Part shown: positions 12,601 through 23,795 of the stretch, piece by piece
How positions within the stretch are numbered: the stretch's first letter is position 1
How the letters are laid out: each line of letters begins with the position of its first letter
Assembly (NCBI GenBank): GCA_020736575.1
Contig: JAGPYM010000002.1
Location: 2,232,001-2,296,000, forward strand
DNA: 64,000 nucleotides
Direction: 5' to 3'
Source: Thelonectria olida
Lineage: Eukaryota > Ascomycota > Sordariomycetes > Hypocreales > Nectriaceae
Translations under genes and position numbers: made by a program
Notes under the pieces: model-generated
Database searches by the model: none
Seen by the model: only the letters and a program-made list of their open reading frames with translations
What the model was told of the DNA's origin: nothing

Positions 12601-13636
12601 TTACAGCTTCTGCATGTGGGCGACATCGGTGGACTGGACGTAGTCCTCAAGCTCGCAGATCTTGTCAGAAAGATCATCCATCAAGACCTTATCATCCTCA
12701 ACGACCATGTTGATCTGGAGCTTGCGGACACCGTAGCCAATGGGAACCAACTTGGAGGCACCCCAGACAAGACCGTCCATGGTGACAGCACGGACACCGT
12801 CCTCGAGAGCCTGCATGTCGGTCTCGTCATCTGAATGGCATTAGTGAAATCCTCGGCAAAGACAATGGTTATAGGATCTTACCCCAAGGCTTGACGTCAA
12901 GGGTGATGACAGACTTAGCAACGGGCTTGGGCTTGGCAGCCTTCTTGGCGTTGTAAGCAGCGAGACGCTCCTCACGGATGCGGATAGTCTCAGGGTCTTC
13001 CTCCTCATCATCATCGTCGTCGCTGCCGAAAAGATCGTCGTCGTCCTCCTCGGCCTTCTCAGGGGCGGCGGCGGGGTTCAAGGCGACCTCAACGGTCTCA
13101 GGGCCGTAGGTAGAGTAGGGAGCGGCGGCATCACCCTCGAGGGTGGCGAACTCAGACTCGTAGCTCTGGATGTGCTTGTACCAACGGGCGGCGTTGGGGT
13201 ACTTCTCGGCATCAGGGGCGGACTGAATAGCCTTGAAGACGGCAACATCGGCCTGGGTAGCGGACTCGCTATAGAAGGTGATTAGCATCACCGTGCACAA
13301 AAAAATATATTTGAGCAAAATTTGATTTGAAAACAGCTCAGAGATGCACAAGTGCTGGTTGCTTCGTCAATCGGCGGGTCTTGAGTCCGCCTCCGAAACA
13401 CGGACCAATTATTCTCATCATCGAGTAAGGGGAGCAAAGGGGGGATGGAAGGCAACTCGAGGGATAGCCTAGAGGTTGTACATACCCAACGATGTAGGAG
13501 CGGGTGGTCAACCAGCTGTTAAGCGCTGAGGAATTCAGCTGTCAGTGACTTGAGGCGCTGATGGGCTAAAGCAACGCAAAAGAAGCAACGACATACTGGT
13601 GAGGCCAGCATCAGAAAGGAGGTCGGCGAAGCCCAT
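12601..13636 (-). CDS. EFB1: translation elongation factor 1-beta (eEF1B-alpha)
   Basis: Four exons: 13636-13597, 13525-13486, 13268-12883, 12830-12601, giving 231 residues. This is the nucleotide exchange factor that reloads eEF1A with GTP during translation elongation. The N-terminus ([13 protein letters not shown] then [13 protein letters not shown], assembled from two 40-nt exons) belongs to the GST-C-like part; next come WYKHIQSYE, an acidic Asp/Glu run (about residues 105-125), and the catalytic domain with [29 protein letters not shown] and the terminal [11 protein letters not shown]. The 217-nt second intron is long for this window. The gene shares a 470-bp divergent promoter with RPN13. 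Confidence 0.96.
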
Positions 13637-14106
13637 TTTGAAGGTTGGTGAGTTTTGAACGGGAAAGAAGGGGAAGAGCGTCGGGTATTTGTAGAGGTTG
13701 GGAGAGATGGCAGGAAGAAAATGGGTTGTCTGGTCGATGTCTCAGGTGGGGTTAATATGAGATTTTCTCCTAGGCCTGGAAATTTCCTGAGCTCACCCAC
13801 CCGGTACGTACCATTTTCGTTGTCGCCTCAGGTCAGTGCCTGAGCTGAGGGGAATGTGGGTCGTGAACTGAGCCGCGGCGGTGTGTGGAGAAATGTCGGG
13901 CCGCAAAGCGTGTGCTCATGCGCCAGACCCACCACCTTCAATGATGCTCGACGTAAGAGCTCCTGCAGCCTTGAGGCTGGACAAGGTTACGTGCTAAAGT
14001 AGGTACCTACCACACCCAAGGATTCGTACCGACAGCTTCGACTTGTATTCTAACCACGACCCGTTGTTTTCGAATTCTCCCGGCAATTTCCCCCAATTCT
14101 TCAACC
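13637..14106. promoter_or_regulatory. divergent promoter between EFB1 and RPN13
   Basis: 470 bp between two start codons pointing away from each other, so it should hold both promoters. The part before RPN13 (about 14030-14105) is pyrimidine-rich, as expected of its leader. I looked for the yeast proteasome element GGTGGCAAA and did not see it. Confidence 0.6.
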
Positions 14107-15580
14107 ATGCCAGTCCCCATCATCACTTTCAAGGCCGGAGGGTGTGAGCTTGACGTATGTTCCCGACTACGAGCTATCAGAATCCCAGAGCTGACTTAAG
14201 CCACTAGACCTCCTCCTCGCCATACAAGGTGAAGCCCCAAGCCGAGCCTGGTTACATCTACCTTTACTCCGAAGATGGTCAGTTCTGGAGCGGTTTCTAT
14301 AGCCCCAATGATGCTCACCGATGAATAGACCTGGTGCACTTCTGCTGGCGTAAGCGAGGTGACTCTTTGGACGACCCTGCCCTGGACTTGATCATGGTCC
14401 CTACCGATGGCAGCTTTGTCCCCTACGAATACAAGGCTAGCCCCCAGCCGACCTCCAAGACAAACGGCCGCATCTTCGCCTTAAAGTTCTCTTCCTCCTC
14501 CCAGCGCTACCTGTTTTGGCTGCAGTCTAAGCCTCAGGGCCGAAACAACGACCCAAGCTATTTCAGCCCCCGAGATCGCAAGATCGGTGACATTGTCCAT
14601 CGTTTACTGCAGGGAGAAGAGGTTGATGTCACCGCTGAGCTTGCTTCCGTGCGCCATTCGACCGACCGAACTGACGATGACGACGACGAGGCAATGGAGG
14701 ATGTTGAAGGTCACCGAGACCAACATCAGCACCGTGGGAGCGGCAGTGGTGGCGCTGGACCCGATGCCACAGGAGGAGATGTCAGGGAGGAAGGCGAGGG
14801 CTCGAGAGAAGGAGGAGCTGATGGTGCGAGAGCGTAGGTGATGATTCCCTTTGCTTAGTTGATCACGGATGGCGCAATTGGATCTGGTGGGATGGGTGTA
14901 TGGCACAGGTTTGGATCGGCAGGTCATAGTGTAAAGCTAGATTTCCTTTCCTCGTCAGAAGAATTGGGAACCAGTGGCCTCGTCGGATCCTTGGCGTCGA
15001 TCTTCAATTGTGACAGAGCTGACCTCATCTCAGAGCCTCTTCGTCTAACCCCGACGCGGCTGCCGCAGTGAGAAACTTCCTAGAGTCTCTCAGGGGCCAG
15101 TCTGGCCTCTCTGGGGGACAACAACAGAATGCCGACAAACCGTACCCTTATCTCAACCATCTCCTGCCGACATCGATTACAGTTCCTGTCATTGATGCTG
15201 CTCCTGTTGAGTTTCTCGACTCTTTGACCAGCCTCTTACCACCGGCGGTGATTTTGCTTTCTACTGGCAACACAGATCCTGTCGATGGAAAATCTGAGCC
15301 GTCCGCAGAAGTTTTGGAAGCTGCCAAGGCGTCTCTCTCCCTCGATGATAAGCGAAGCCTGCTCAAGAAGGTTCTCCGAAGCCCTCAGTTTAATCAGGCA
15401 CTGGGAAGCCTGACTATGGCTCTGCGAGATGGTGGCCTACCTGGTGTTGCAGATGCCCTGGGCGTGAAGGTGGCGAACGGTGGATATATCCCAGGAGGGG
15501 GCATGCCTCTTGGAGGAGGCCATGCCGTGGAGGCGTTTGTCGATGGAGTCAAGAAGACGGTTCAGGAGGAGAAGAAGTGA
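14107..15580 (+). CDS. RPN13: proteasome ubiquitin receptor Rpn13 (ADRM1)
   Basis: Four exons: 14107-14154, 14208-14277, 14329-14833, 15034-15580; 389 residues. Rpn13 sits on the 19S proteasome cap, binds ubiquitin with its N-terminal Pru domain and recruits the deubiquitinase Uch37 with its C-terminal DEUBAD domain. Pru is seen at about residues 5-120 (ITFKAGGCELD, PGYIYLYSEDDLVHFCWRKR, and YLFWLQ); a low-complexity linker follows (about 170-215, acidic then Gly-rich). The DEUBAD region includes FLESLRG, LLPTSITVPVIDAAPVEFL, then SLDDKRSLLKKVLRSPQF and GLPGVADALGV. The third donor is uncertain: GTAGGT at 14834 is used because it restores SSSNPDAAAAVRNFLESL in frame. Whether a Uch37 partner exists cannot be judged from this window. 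Confidence 0.93.
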
Positions 15581-16042
15581 ACATGCGGGTTGACCGAGTC
15601 ACTTTGACCCCCCAGACCGGCATATAAACCCCGTTCTCCATTATATGTCATGATAACCCTATCCATGTACGATCAAGACACGCGCAAGGCAGTTATGTGG
15701 GAGGCCAGATTTCAGAGGAAAAGTACTTGCTCTTCAGCATCACTACTGCTAGACGTTCATCAAAGTAATGCCGATATGAGATATAGAAAAGAGTATTGTG
15801 ATTTCCCAAGGCATGGATGCTGCTATGCACTCGTATCCCTATTTCTGTGACATCTCTCAAGCTAGGCTTTGAGATTGAGGGCAGCGGGACCTGTCGGGAT
15901 TGAAGCCGCCCCACGTTGGATGGCCTCTGACGTATCCACGCCGGATTTTATTTCTGACGTGCCATGCCTGGTCTCTATTTGACAAGCCCCCCCTCGCTCC
16001 GTTCTCCTTCAACAACACTCGACCTCTCGGTGCATAGGCACA
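15581..16042. other. intergenic between RPN13 and CUS2
   Basis: 462 bp between two rightward genes. The last 60 bases before the CUS2 start are pyrimidine-rich, consistent with a leader. No gene seen. Confidence 0.6.
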
Positions 16043-17273
16043 ATGGACTTTCCAACCGATCCTCGCGAATTCGACGCCGACGATCGCATCTCTTTTTCCA
16101 AGCTCGACAACAAGTTCATCGCGGTCCACGACGACGGCACCGAGTTCGAGTTCGACCCTGAGTGGAAGAGATGGATGCCTGCTGCTGAAGAGCCATTGCA
16201 TGATGCGCTCGACGCGCATGCACAATCGGACGTGGCCGGGGCGCACGGGGCCGGAGATGGAGATGTGAGGAAGAGGAAGAACGGATCGCGTCCGGATTTT
16301 GAGGTAAGTTGATCCTTTGAGAGCCAGCGGCCGGGAATGACGTCTTCAAACCATTCCCTTGAGCCTACTCGACAACAAACTTATACATATTGAAGTGCTG
16401 ACAACTCTACTCCTCTAGGCGCCAGAAGCCTCAAAACCCTCTCGCCCGAGCAAGAAACAAAAGGCACCCCCGCAACCGAAACAAAACACGGCCGTCTACG
16501 TGACTGGCCTCCCCGCTGACGCGACAGTTGAAGAAGTCCACGAGCTCTTCTCTAAAAAGGGCGGAGTCATCGCAGAAGAAATCGACAGTGGCGCCCCGCG
16601 TATCAAGCTCTATAGCGATGACCAAGGCAACTTTAAGGGCGACGCATTGATCGTCTTCTTCAAGCCCCAGAGCGTCGAGATGGCCATCATGCTCCTTGAC
16701 GATACGGACTTTAGATTCACATCGACCGGTACTCGAGACGGCAGGATACGGGTACAAGCAGCCGACTCCAGTTACAAAAAGGTCAAGTATGACCAGAACG
16801 GAGCACCAGGTGATAAGGACGGGGCGGAAAGGAAAACGCAAAAGAATGACCGAGATCGCAAAAAGATTATCAAGAAGACGCAAAAGCTAGACGCCAAACT
16901 TGCGGACTGGGATGACGACATCCCCTATCAGACGCAGGCAGAAGGGTCATCAAAGTGGGATAAGCTGGTGATTTTGCAGCACATGTTTACGCTCCAAGAG
17001 CTCGAAGAAGACCCGGCTGCACTACTGGAGATCAAGGAAGATATTCGCGACGAGTGTGCCAAGCTGGGAACCGTGACGAACGTGGTTCTCTTCGACCAAG
17101 AGCCAGATGGCATTGTGTCAGTCAAGTTCAAAGACGCAGCGTCGGCTCTGGCATGCATCAACCTCATGCACGGGAGACGTTTCGATGGCAGAACGGTAGA
17201 GGCTTTCCTAGCCACGGGAAAGGAGAAGTTTCAGAAGTCCAAGGACGAGCAGAACGACCAAGATTCGGATTAA
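16043..17273 (+). CDS. CUS2: U2 snRNP-associated splicing factor Cus2 / Tat-SF1 (HTATSF1)
   Basis: Two exons, 16043-16303 and 16419-17273, 371 residues. Cus2/Tat-SF1 proteins bind SF3b1 and help U2 snRNP join the spliceosome; in yeast Cus2 works in opposition to the ATPase Prp5, which is also encoded in this window (59.7-63.3 kb). An N-terminal acidic/aromatic part (FDPEWKRWMP) is typical of Tat-SF1. RRM1 lies at about residues 110-190 (AVYVTGLP ... FKGDALIVFF). A basic Lys/Arg-rich linker follows. The C-terminal RRM is of UHM type (about 285-355), with a single-strand Glu/Asp-rich helix and the R-x-F signature in HGRRFDGR, the pocket that binds tryptophan ligands of SF3b1. The ATG at 16043 is the first in frame. 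Confidence 0.92.
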
Positions 17274-17498
17274 AGAGAAAGGCTACAGCGCGAGCAGACC
17301 AATGACTTGCCATTATTAGGATGTAAGATACCCACGGAACAAGAAGAAGACGAAGAAAGCTCGACCTTTGATTCACCATGATGCACTTTTGCTCAATTCT
17401 GTAGCAGCTTGGCAACTTTCCCTCCCTTTTCGGCGTTTCTTGTTCGCACTGACGTTACTGTTGTTTCGCCCAATTCGAAGCGTGTTAAGGGTACAGAA

Positions 17499-18441
17499 CT
17501 AAGGGCCCATTTCCACATCCTCAGCAACGGTATACCAGATGGCGGCCTCGATGATGCTGCAAACGACTTGGAGTTCTTGGTCGTCTTTATTGGGAGGCAC
17601 AGAGTTAGCGAGCTTGCTCACACGACTATTCGGAAGTTTTACCTCGAGGCGCATAAACCATAACAAAGTAGGGAGACACAGGGCTCTTGAGAAACCGACT
17701 CTTCCAAGCGAGTGGATGTCTCTGACCCCATCCTTTGTCGAGAATCTCCTTGATATCATACGGGTGGAGGCACATGTGCATGGAGTGATCGGAGTCGTGA
17801 ACATGGCAGATCTCTCCCTGACAATTCGTCTGCAGTGGATGTCTCGCAAAAAGGGCGAGACCATGTTTCTCAAGACAAGACCTCTCGGTGCCGAATTTGT
17901 CGGGGTGGCGACCTGCGAGCTTGGCCATTGACCGACGGAGAGCTCGATAGCAGTATCGAGATCCATGCTGGTCCAGCTGGCGCTGCGGAGCGATGCCTGC
18001 TACTACAGGCAGAGGACCGGCGCGATAAGGAAGATTATGTTGGCTGAGGATTCCTGATGTCGGGAGACGAGAGGGATCTGGTTTTGGAGCGACAAAGGGA
18101 TCCCGCAGGCACCAGAGTCGGAACCATGTTATGCGTAGGTAGCCTCCAAATGTGGAGGGCGTGCCGCCAGGGCCAAGATTGAGAAAGTTCTGGTAATCGT
18201 TGTGGATGAGGAGGATCACGGGGACAAGGCTGACGAGAATCTCTGCGTGGTAGGGCTCGAGGAAGTGAATAAGAAGGATGAGAGTCAATGCTGAGAGGAA
18301 GAGGGTGGGACCGTCGAGGGTGACGGAGATGGGCTGCTGGCGGAGGGCATACGAGAGCTTGAGCGTCTCTCGTTCGGCCTCACCTTGCATGTCAGGTGGA
18401 GGGGACGCGAGAGTCTCTGCGGAGGTGACTGAGGTAGCCAT
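17499..18441 (-). CDS. luciferase-domain (DUF5519-like) protein with membrane segments
   Basis: Two exons, 18441-17643 and 17584-17499, 294 residues. It resembles a fungal family named in databases after a luciferase domain (DUF5519); the name reflects distant similarity and does not imply light emission. Landmarks are AGIAPQRQLDQ, CLEKHGLALFA, GEICHVHDSDHSMHMCLHP, GWGQRHPLAW, and the closing VMVYAPRDDQEL ... IIEAAIWYT after the splice. Two hydrophobic segments (about residues 45-62 and 65-82) suggest membrane anchoring. The single 58-nt intron has a good GCTAAC branch point but ends in AAG, a less common acceptor. Biochemical function is unknown. It is convergent with CUS2, with only 225 bp between the stops. 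Confidence 0.75.
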
Positions 18442-19782
18442 TGGGGGAGATAGATTGTGTATTCGAAGGGGACAAGGTGAGACTGGGAGTGAAAAGTAAT
18501 GGGGTTAGGCAGGCAGCAGATTGTATAAGTCAGTGAGTTGAAAGAAGATATGGGAGGGACATTGGTTGGTGATGAATATGATATGTCTGGGTCTTTCACC
18601 AGACTTCAATTGAAGCATTCATTAACACTTGCAAGTGGGAGCCTAAAAGCTGGAATATGGTTGGGAATGAGAGAAGGAGCTAAAGCAACGATGTCAGAAG
18701 TCAGAAGCTGGTCGCGATGGAAGAAGGGGATCGTCATATGACGAAGGAGGGCCGACATCCGATAATAGGCTTCAAGCGCCGCATCAAGCCCAATTGGAAG
18801 TCGCTTCTAACTGATTAACTAATTGCCTTGTAAGTGGTGGCACCTTGGTTGGTTGGGCAAGTACAGTAGCGGGGAGGTGGACGGCGACTGCGTCGCCTTC
18901 TTGTCGCATGACCTTTTGGCCTGTCTTTGGACATGATTGGCGTTGAAGCCATATGACGTTGGAGTGAGGTTAGACGGTTGGAGGAACCTTGGAGAGACCT
19001 AGCGTGGTGGTGGCGTTGGGACGAGCTGGATAGAGGGGAGGGGTTAACAGGGAAGTGGTGGAGAGGAATAACGACATGGTTGCTCCCTGCCTGCCTATTC
19101 ACCCGTGCCCCGAGGATGAGTTCCGTTTCATTCGACTTAGGTTGTGGTGAAAGATGACGTGGAGGGGACAAATTGCTCTAGAGGTGTGTAAGATTATCTC
19201 ACTGCAGCACAGCGTTGAGCGGTCAACCACTCGGAAAGGTTGAATATCTGCTGAGTGGTACAATTTAGTCAAGCTACAATTCAAGGTTGCTCTTGCCTTG
19301 CAGCAAAATCATCACTACCTTGTCTGGCACTCGTATGGGGAAGGAACAACTGCATCTTACCTTAGTGGAGCAGTCAACTCATCTTCAGGTACCTAAGGAA
19401 CATACATGTTAAACAACTCTCGTCGAAACCACATCAATCCTCCCTCCACAAAACAAAAGCCACATCTTGCTCCCATCCATTTATAGCAACGCTCTGCCGA
19501 ACGATGGTTTCACTCCGATGCAATCATCTTGCGCATGCTGACTGCATGAGTCGAAGTTCAGCTCAATGGCTCGTCTCCTTGTAATAAGGCCGAGTTTGTG
19601 CAACCGTGAGTGCGTGGCCTTTGATATCTGTCTCACGCTCAAAGCCCTCGAATAACCTGCCTCGCGCAACAGAAATACGATAATGCGGCTAGAAAATGCT
19701 GGACAACCCTGGCCGATGTTCGGCCTCCGAATTTGCCAAGACTCTCATGAGGGCGAGGGCGAGTGACTGAGCAGGAACTTGC
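18442..19782. other. divergent intergenic region
   Basis: 1.3 kb between the luciferase-domain gene (leftward) and the large membrane protein (rightward). Short open frames on both strands show no family features. It should contain both promoters; nothing distinctive is visible. Confidence 0.55.
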
Positions 19783-22101
19783 GTGGAAACATGGCATATT
19801 AGAGGCGATACCTGCTATCATGGCGCTCCTCCAGACTCTTCCTTCAGCTATTCCAAGAGACCGAGGATATCAAGGCCTTCTCCAATGCATCACATCCTGT
19901 TACAACCGCCCACTGACGACGGGAGACTCGCCCGTCCCCGGTATGATGAATTGCCGGTCCTCCCTTCAGATCAAACCAGGGATGCATCCCCATCTGAGAG
20001 CCAAACAACGCTTGTTGCTTCTCCTACTTCGCTACGCCTAAACAACAAAGAGGGCGTCGGCTCTCAGAGCACACGTCACCAAGATCTTCATGTCGGGCGG
20101 ACAAGGTGGTGGTACAATATATGGACCGCTTACCAGACGCAAACCTGGAGCATGTTCTTTTTTCTCATCACCGGCACTCTCTTCGCAATCAGCCACCATC
20201 TGTTCTATAGCCATCTCAACGAGGCAGAAGCTAAAGACCAGTCCCTCATGCTCCGCTACGGTACCATCCTTGCGTTCTGTGCCAAGGCGAACTTGTACAC
20301 TGCAGTCATCATTGCGTTTCGACAAAGGGCATGGATGGTGCTTCGCCGCAAAATTGTCCGCCTTGGAGTTGTTGACTCTATCTTCACGGCGGCCGAAGAT
20401 CTGGCTGCCCTCTTCGACTGGAAAGCAATACAAAAGGCCAAGGTGACCATGTTGCTCGCAGCCTACGTCTGGGCAACGCCTCTGATTGTTGTCCTGACCT
20501 CTGAGACTCTTTCTGTCGTTGGTGGGATAAAACAAGAAGATTCTCTCTGCCCATCGGCTCGCACCATCAACTTCACCAACGAAGAGTTTATAGATTTCCG
20601 AGAGGTAAGCCCTGGCAGCTCTGGCAGCAAGGGGGGCCTTGGTGCCCAGTCTCTCAACATCTGGAACACCACGTCCTTCGAGCTCGATGCACTCAATGAT
20701 AAAGACCCTTTCAAGTTTGACTACTGGGCGCGCCCAATCAGTTGGTGCCATCGTTTAGTTCAGAAAGTCGGCATTCTCGGACATCACGTCGCTCGTGAGA
20801 ACGCCGGGAGGGAGATATGCAGTGACAGCTGGAATTGCTCATACGTCGTCGACTTCATTGCCCCTGGCTACATGTGCGAAAAGGTTGCGTCTGGAATAGC
20901 GTCGCCAGTAAAGCTACTGGGGAATGCCGATCCGCCATTCGAAATCGACACTCTCCTCCCAACAGGCAACCATAGTTACCTAGCTTACACTAGCGAGGGC
21001 GAATATCAGCAACAGATTGATGGGGGCGACTACGGGATGCCGCTTGTAGCACCTCCTTACCCGCCAAACCTCGGAGCCTTTCGGACCGAGCCTATACTCT
21101 GGATTGGATACTCTGAGGTCAACGACACAGACGTATTGCAGCCGAAGAGTAGATCCAGCCCAGGGTGGTACGATGCATACACTCCCATCATTCTCAGATG
21201 CGAGTATTGGGAAATGAACTATACCGTCGAGTTCAATTACACTAATGGATTTCAATCTTATGATGTTAAGAACCGCAAGAACTTGAGAAAGGTTATCAAT
21301 ACAACATTCGTCCGCAACAAGACCAACGCCGATGGTACTATGGATAACACCACAGCAGTCCCCGAGAGCAACTTTGTTTTCCCGAAAGATGTTCGGAGAT
21401 ATCGCAGAACTGCTGCTTATCATGCGCTTGGCTTCGAGTTCAGGGCTTTCCTGCGGCATTCTGTCACAATGTTTCCTGAAATGTGGTCAGACTCAGACGT
21501 GTATGGGACACCCCTAATCACCAAACTGAACTCGGTTCCCGTAAAGAACTTGGGGGAAGCGATACGGAATCTATTCGAAGACGTTCTTGTGTCCTTACTC
21601 TCAGAACCGGAGTTTGTTGCAGTCTCGTGGGCAAACAATGGCCAAGCCTCCGGAGGTGGCCCTGGTGGACCAGAGACCAATTATTCATGCATTCGCCGGC
21701 GACCGACTACCTTTTTCTCTTACAATAAGAGCCAAGCTGCTCAACTGTGCACTGTTTACGCAGTTAGCATCGTCATGGCACTGGCTGCAGTACTGTTGGG
21801 TCTGCAAGCAGCACGCGAGGAAGGCGTGATGCATGACATGAAGCCTTCGTCCATGATAGAAGCAACGAGGGCGTCGAGCTTGTACGAGGTGCAGTCAAAC
21901 AGCCCTGACCAGGACTTCAAGGGACTTAGAGTTGGGTTTGGATGGGTGCAGGAGCCTTCTGGTGGAAGTATTCGTGGGTTCGGAGTGGAAGGGGACGTTG
22001 CACAGGGGCAAGTTCAACCACAGAAGAATGCATTGTGGAAATCTTGGTTCAGGAGACCAAAGCCGAGCGCAGAGAGAGTAATGGAGGAAGTGCGTGCTTG
22101 A
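19783..22101 (+). CDS. large N-glycosylated multi-span membrane protein, function unknown
   Basis: Single exon of 772 residues from the ATG at 19783; an in-frame ATG at 19885 would give 738. After a polar tail there are three hydrophobic segments (about residues 123-143, 158-180 and 222-244), then a segment of about 400 residues dense in N-glycosylation sequons (for example NFTN, NTTS, NYT, NKT, NYS), and one last hydrophobic segment near 654-676 followed by a cytosolic tail. This predicts a large lumenal or extracellular domain held between membrane helices. It matches a family common in filamentous fungi that is sometimes labelled formylmethionine deformylase-like; I recall that label from memory and see no deformylase motif. 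Expression and function are unknown. Confidence 0.72.
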   Translation: METWHIRGDTCYHGAPPDSSFSYSKRPRISRPSPMHHILLQPPTDDGRLARPRYDELPVLPSDQTRDASPSESQTTLVASPTSLRLNNKEGVGSQSTRHQDLHVGRTRWWYNIWTAYQTQTWSMFFFLITGTLFAISHHLFYSHLNEAEAKDQSLMLRYGTILAFCAKANLYTAVIIAFRQRAWMVLRRKIVRLGVVDSIFTAAEDLAALFDWKAIQKAKVTMLLAAYVWATPLIVVLTSETLSVVGGIKQEDSLCPSARTINFTNEEFIDFREVSPGSSGSKGGLGAQSLNIWNTTSFELDALNDKDPFKFDYWARPISWCHRLVQKVGILGHHVARENAGREICSDSWNCSYVVDFIAPGYMCEKVASGIASPVKLLGNADPPFEIDTLLPTGNHSYLAYTSEGEYQQQIDGGDYGMPLVAPPYPPNLGAFRTEPILWIGYSEVNDTDVLQPKSRSSPGWYDAYTPIILRCEYWEMNYTVEFNYTNGFQSYDVKNRKNLRKVINTTFVRNKTNADGTMDNTTAVPESNFVFPKDVRRYRRTAAYHALGFEFRAFLRHSVTMFPEMWSDSDVYGTPLITKLNSVPVKNLGEAIRNLFEDVLVSLLSEPEFVAVSWANNGQASGGGPGGPETNYSCIRRRPTTFFSYNKSQAAQLCTVYAVSIVMALAAVLLGLQAAREEGVMHDMKPSSMIEATRASSLYEVQSNSPDQDFKGLRVGFGWVQEPSGGSIRGFGVEGDVAQGQVQPQKNALWKSWFRRPKPSAERVMEEVRA

Positions 22102-22388
22102 TATGAGGGAGACCAACCCTATGAAGGGAGGAGAAGGTGATAGCGGTGCAGTAAGCTCCCTTCAGAATCTAGATGGGCGCCTTCGGAAGGGCAAACTATC
22201 CAAGGAATACTCAAAATCAACAAACTTCCCTCCAATGCAAATAAGCCTTGTTCAAGGCCTCTATAAATGCCCTCCCAAATTCCAATCCCTCCAAATGTCA
22301 GTATGCAACCGATACCATCCTTCACTATCCTAAACATTTCCACACGCTCTTCTCGAGACACTCAGGACGAGCGAGGATAGAGTGAGTG

Positions 22389-23063
22389 ATGTCGGCTTAC
22401 TTTTGGCATCGTCTGACGGCTGAGCTGCGCCGGATGATCTTCGTAGCCATCACTCAAGACTTGAAAGATTATCAAACCTCTCGTCTCGCCGCTGTCTCCA
22501 AAAATGGCAGTCCTTCTTTGAAGGCGTCACTTTCCATCATCTAAGACTCGACCAGTCTTGTCTCGCAGATTTCGAACGAATCGTAAACAATAGCAACAAC
22601 CCTATCCGTCAGACGAGACTCAGCCATATTCGTCACCTGGAATTTCGCATGAGCCTGCCTCCATACGATTGCGCCGACTGTAGCAGAGAGGAGACGGCCG
22701 ACGTGGTTCGAGAGCATGGAGCCGCCTTCACCACTGCCCTGTTCTCTCTGATGTCGACTCTTGCAGATCGAGGCACGCTGACACGCAGCCTCACCTTGGA
22801 GCTAAGTGTCTCTTCGCCGTCCGACACTAGACACGCCTTTAAAGACTTCCTTCTCGGCCAGAGATCGCATTACCAGGCAGGTCACGCCTAAACTCAAAAA
22901 AGGGGTCCCCTCGTTAGAACAATTGGGAAAGATGCTCAAGCTGTGGTGGACGGTTCCGGCTGGCCCGCTCAAGGGGAGGTGTAAGACGTCTCTGTTAGAG
23001 GAGAGGCCGCTACCGCTGCCAAAGAGATGGCCCCTCTCGACTGTGCCCCGGGCGATTTGCTAG
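22389..23063 (+). pseudogene. frameshifted relic of a fungal F-box-like gene
   Basis: The frame from the ATG at 22389 starts like an F-box-type fungal protein (FWHRLTAELRRMIFVAITQD ... RLAAVSK). At the A-run 22500-22504 the reading shifts by one base: the protein pattern continues in the next frame with WQSFFEGVTFHHLRL, then HIRHLEFRMSLPPYDCADCS and LTLELSVSSPSD, up to a stop at 22891. A further shift would be needed to continue to the stop at 23063. The pattern (short F-box-like start, Tyr-x-Cys-x-x-Cys, LTLELS then SPSD) is one I associate with a large, quickly evolving fungal family. One missing A at 22500-22504 explains the first break. A sequencing error cannot be excluded for that base alone, but the later loss of frame supports decay. 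Confidence 0.62.
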
Positions 23064-23795
23064 CTCATCTGAGGTCGAGAGAGCACAGAGTCGATCCGGC
23101 TTCTCGCGCCCAAATGAGATTAGATGTGGGCCAAATTAGACGCGATAGGCCGCAGCTGCGAAACAACCCCAAAAGTGAGTCAGAGTAAGGTTGAACTCGA
23201 ATGTTGAAGTATACTATCTTCAACCATTGCCATACTATACTGTTGTCAAAAGTCGCAACTCAAGCGCTTGCTCAACCAATGGCGTTATTTTTTCTTTCTA
23301 GAGTAATAAATCATATGCACTGCCTTACTTACATTCTGCGCAGCATTAGTCCCTTTAGGAGGCTAGATACCACATTTTAAAAAAACAAGTTGTATACTTT
23401 ATTATTTTTAAGTGAAACTGTGAATAAACTGTTCCTAAGGAGGCCTAGAGCTATGTGTTATTCCCTGCCAGGTTGCTCTTCGTGATGGGTGGTCCCGACT
23501 AAGCCAGTTACCCGGGCGACGACGTCGCCGCGTGTCAACAAGGGTCATGTCAACCAAATCCTTTTGGGTGTCATGATACACCACCTTGAACATTCAATTC
23601 GAATATAATTTTTACCACCACATCCAACGACACTGGCACGCAGGAAGACAACAAGATTGAACCAGCCGCTCGGAGCGGGCAGTATCTGAAATACATATAC
23701 ATCACCAGTAAGGAAGGCCCGGACCGCACCTGCTTTGGCCGACCTGTTCCTAACTAGCAATCCTGCTCCAGCTCTCAACACAACACACACCCGCC
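23064..23795. other. AT-rich intergenic patch after the relic
   Basis: About 23160-23460 is clearly richer in A+T than its surroundings and includes homopolymer runs. An imperfect direct repeat occurs at about 23350-23370 and 23430-23450 (CCTTTAGGAGGCTAGA versus CCTAAGGAGGCCTAGA). It could be the remnant of a transposon, but I see no terminal inverted repeats or open frame. The last 200 bp would hold the promoter of the DUF3405 gene. Confidence 0.5.
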
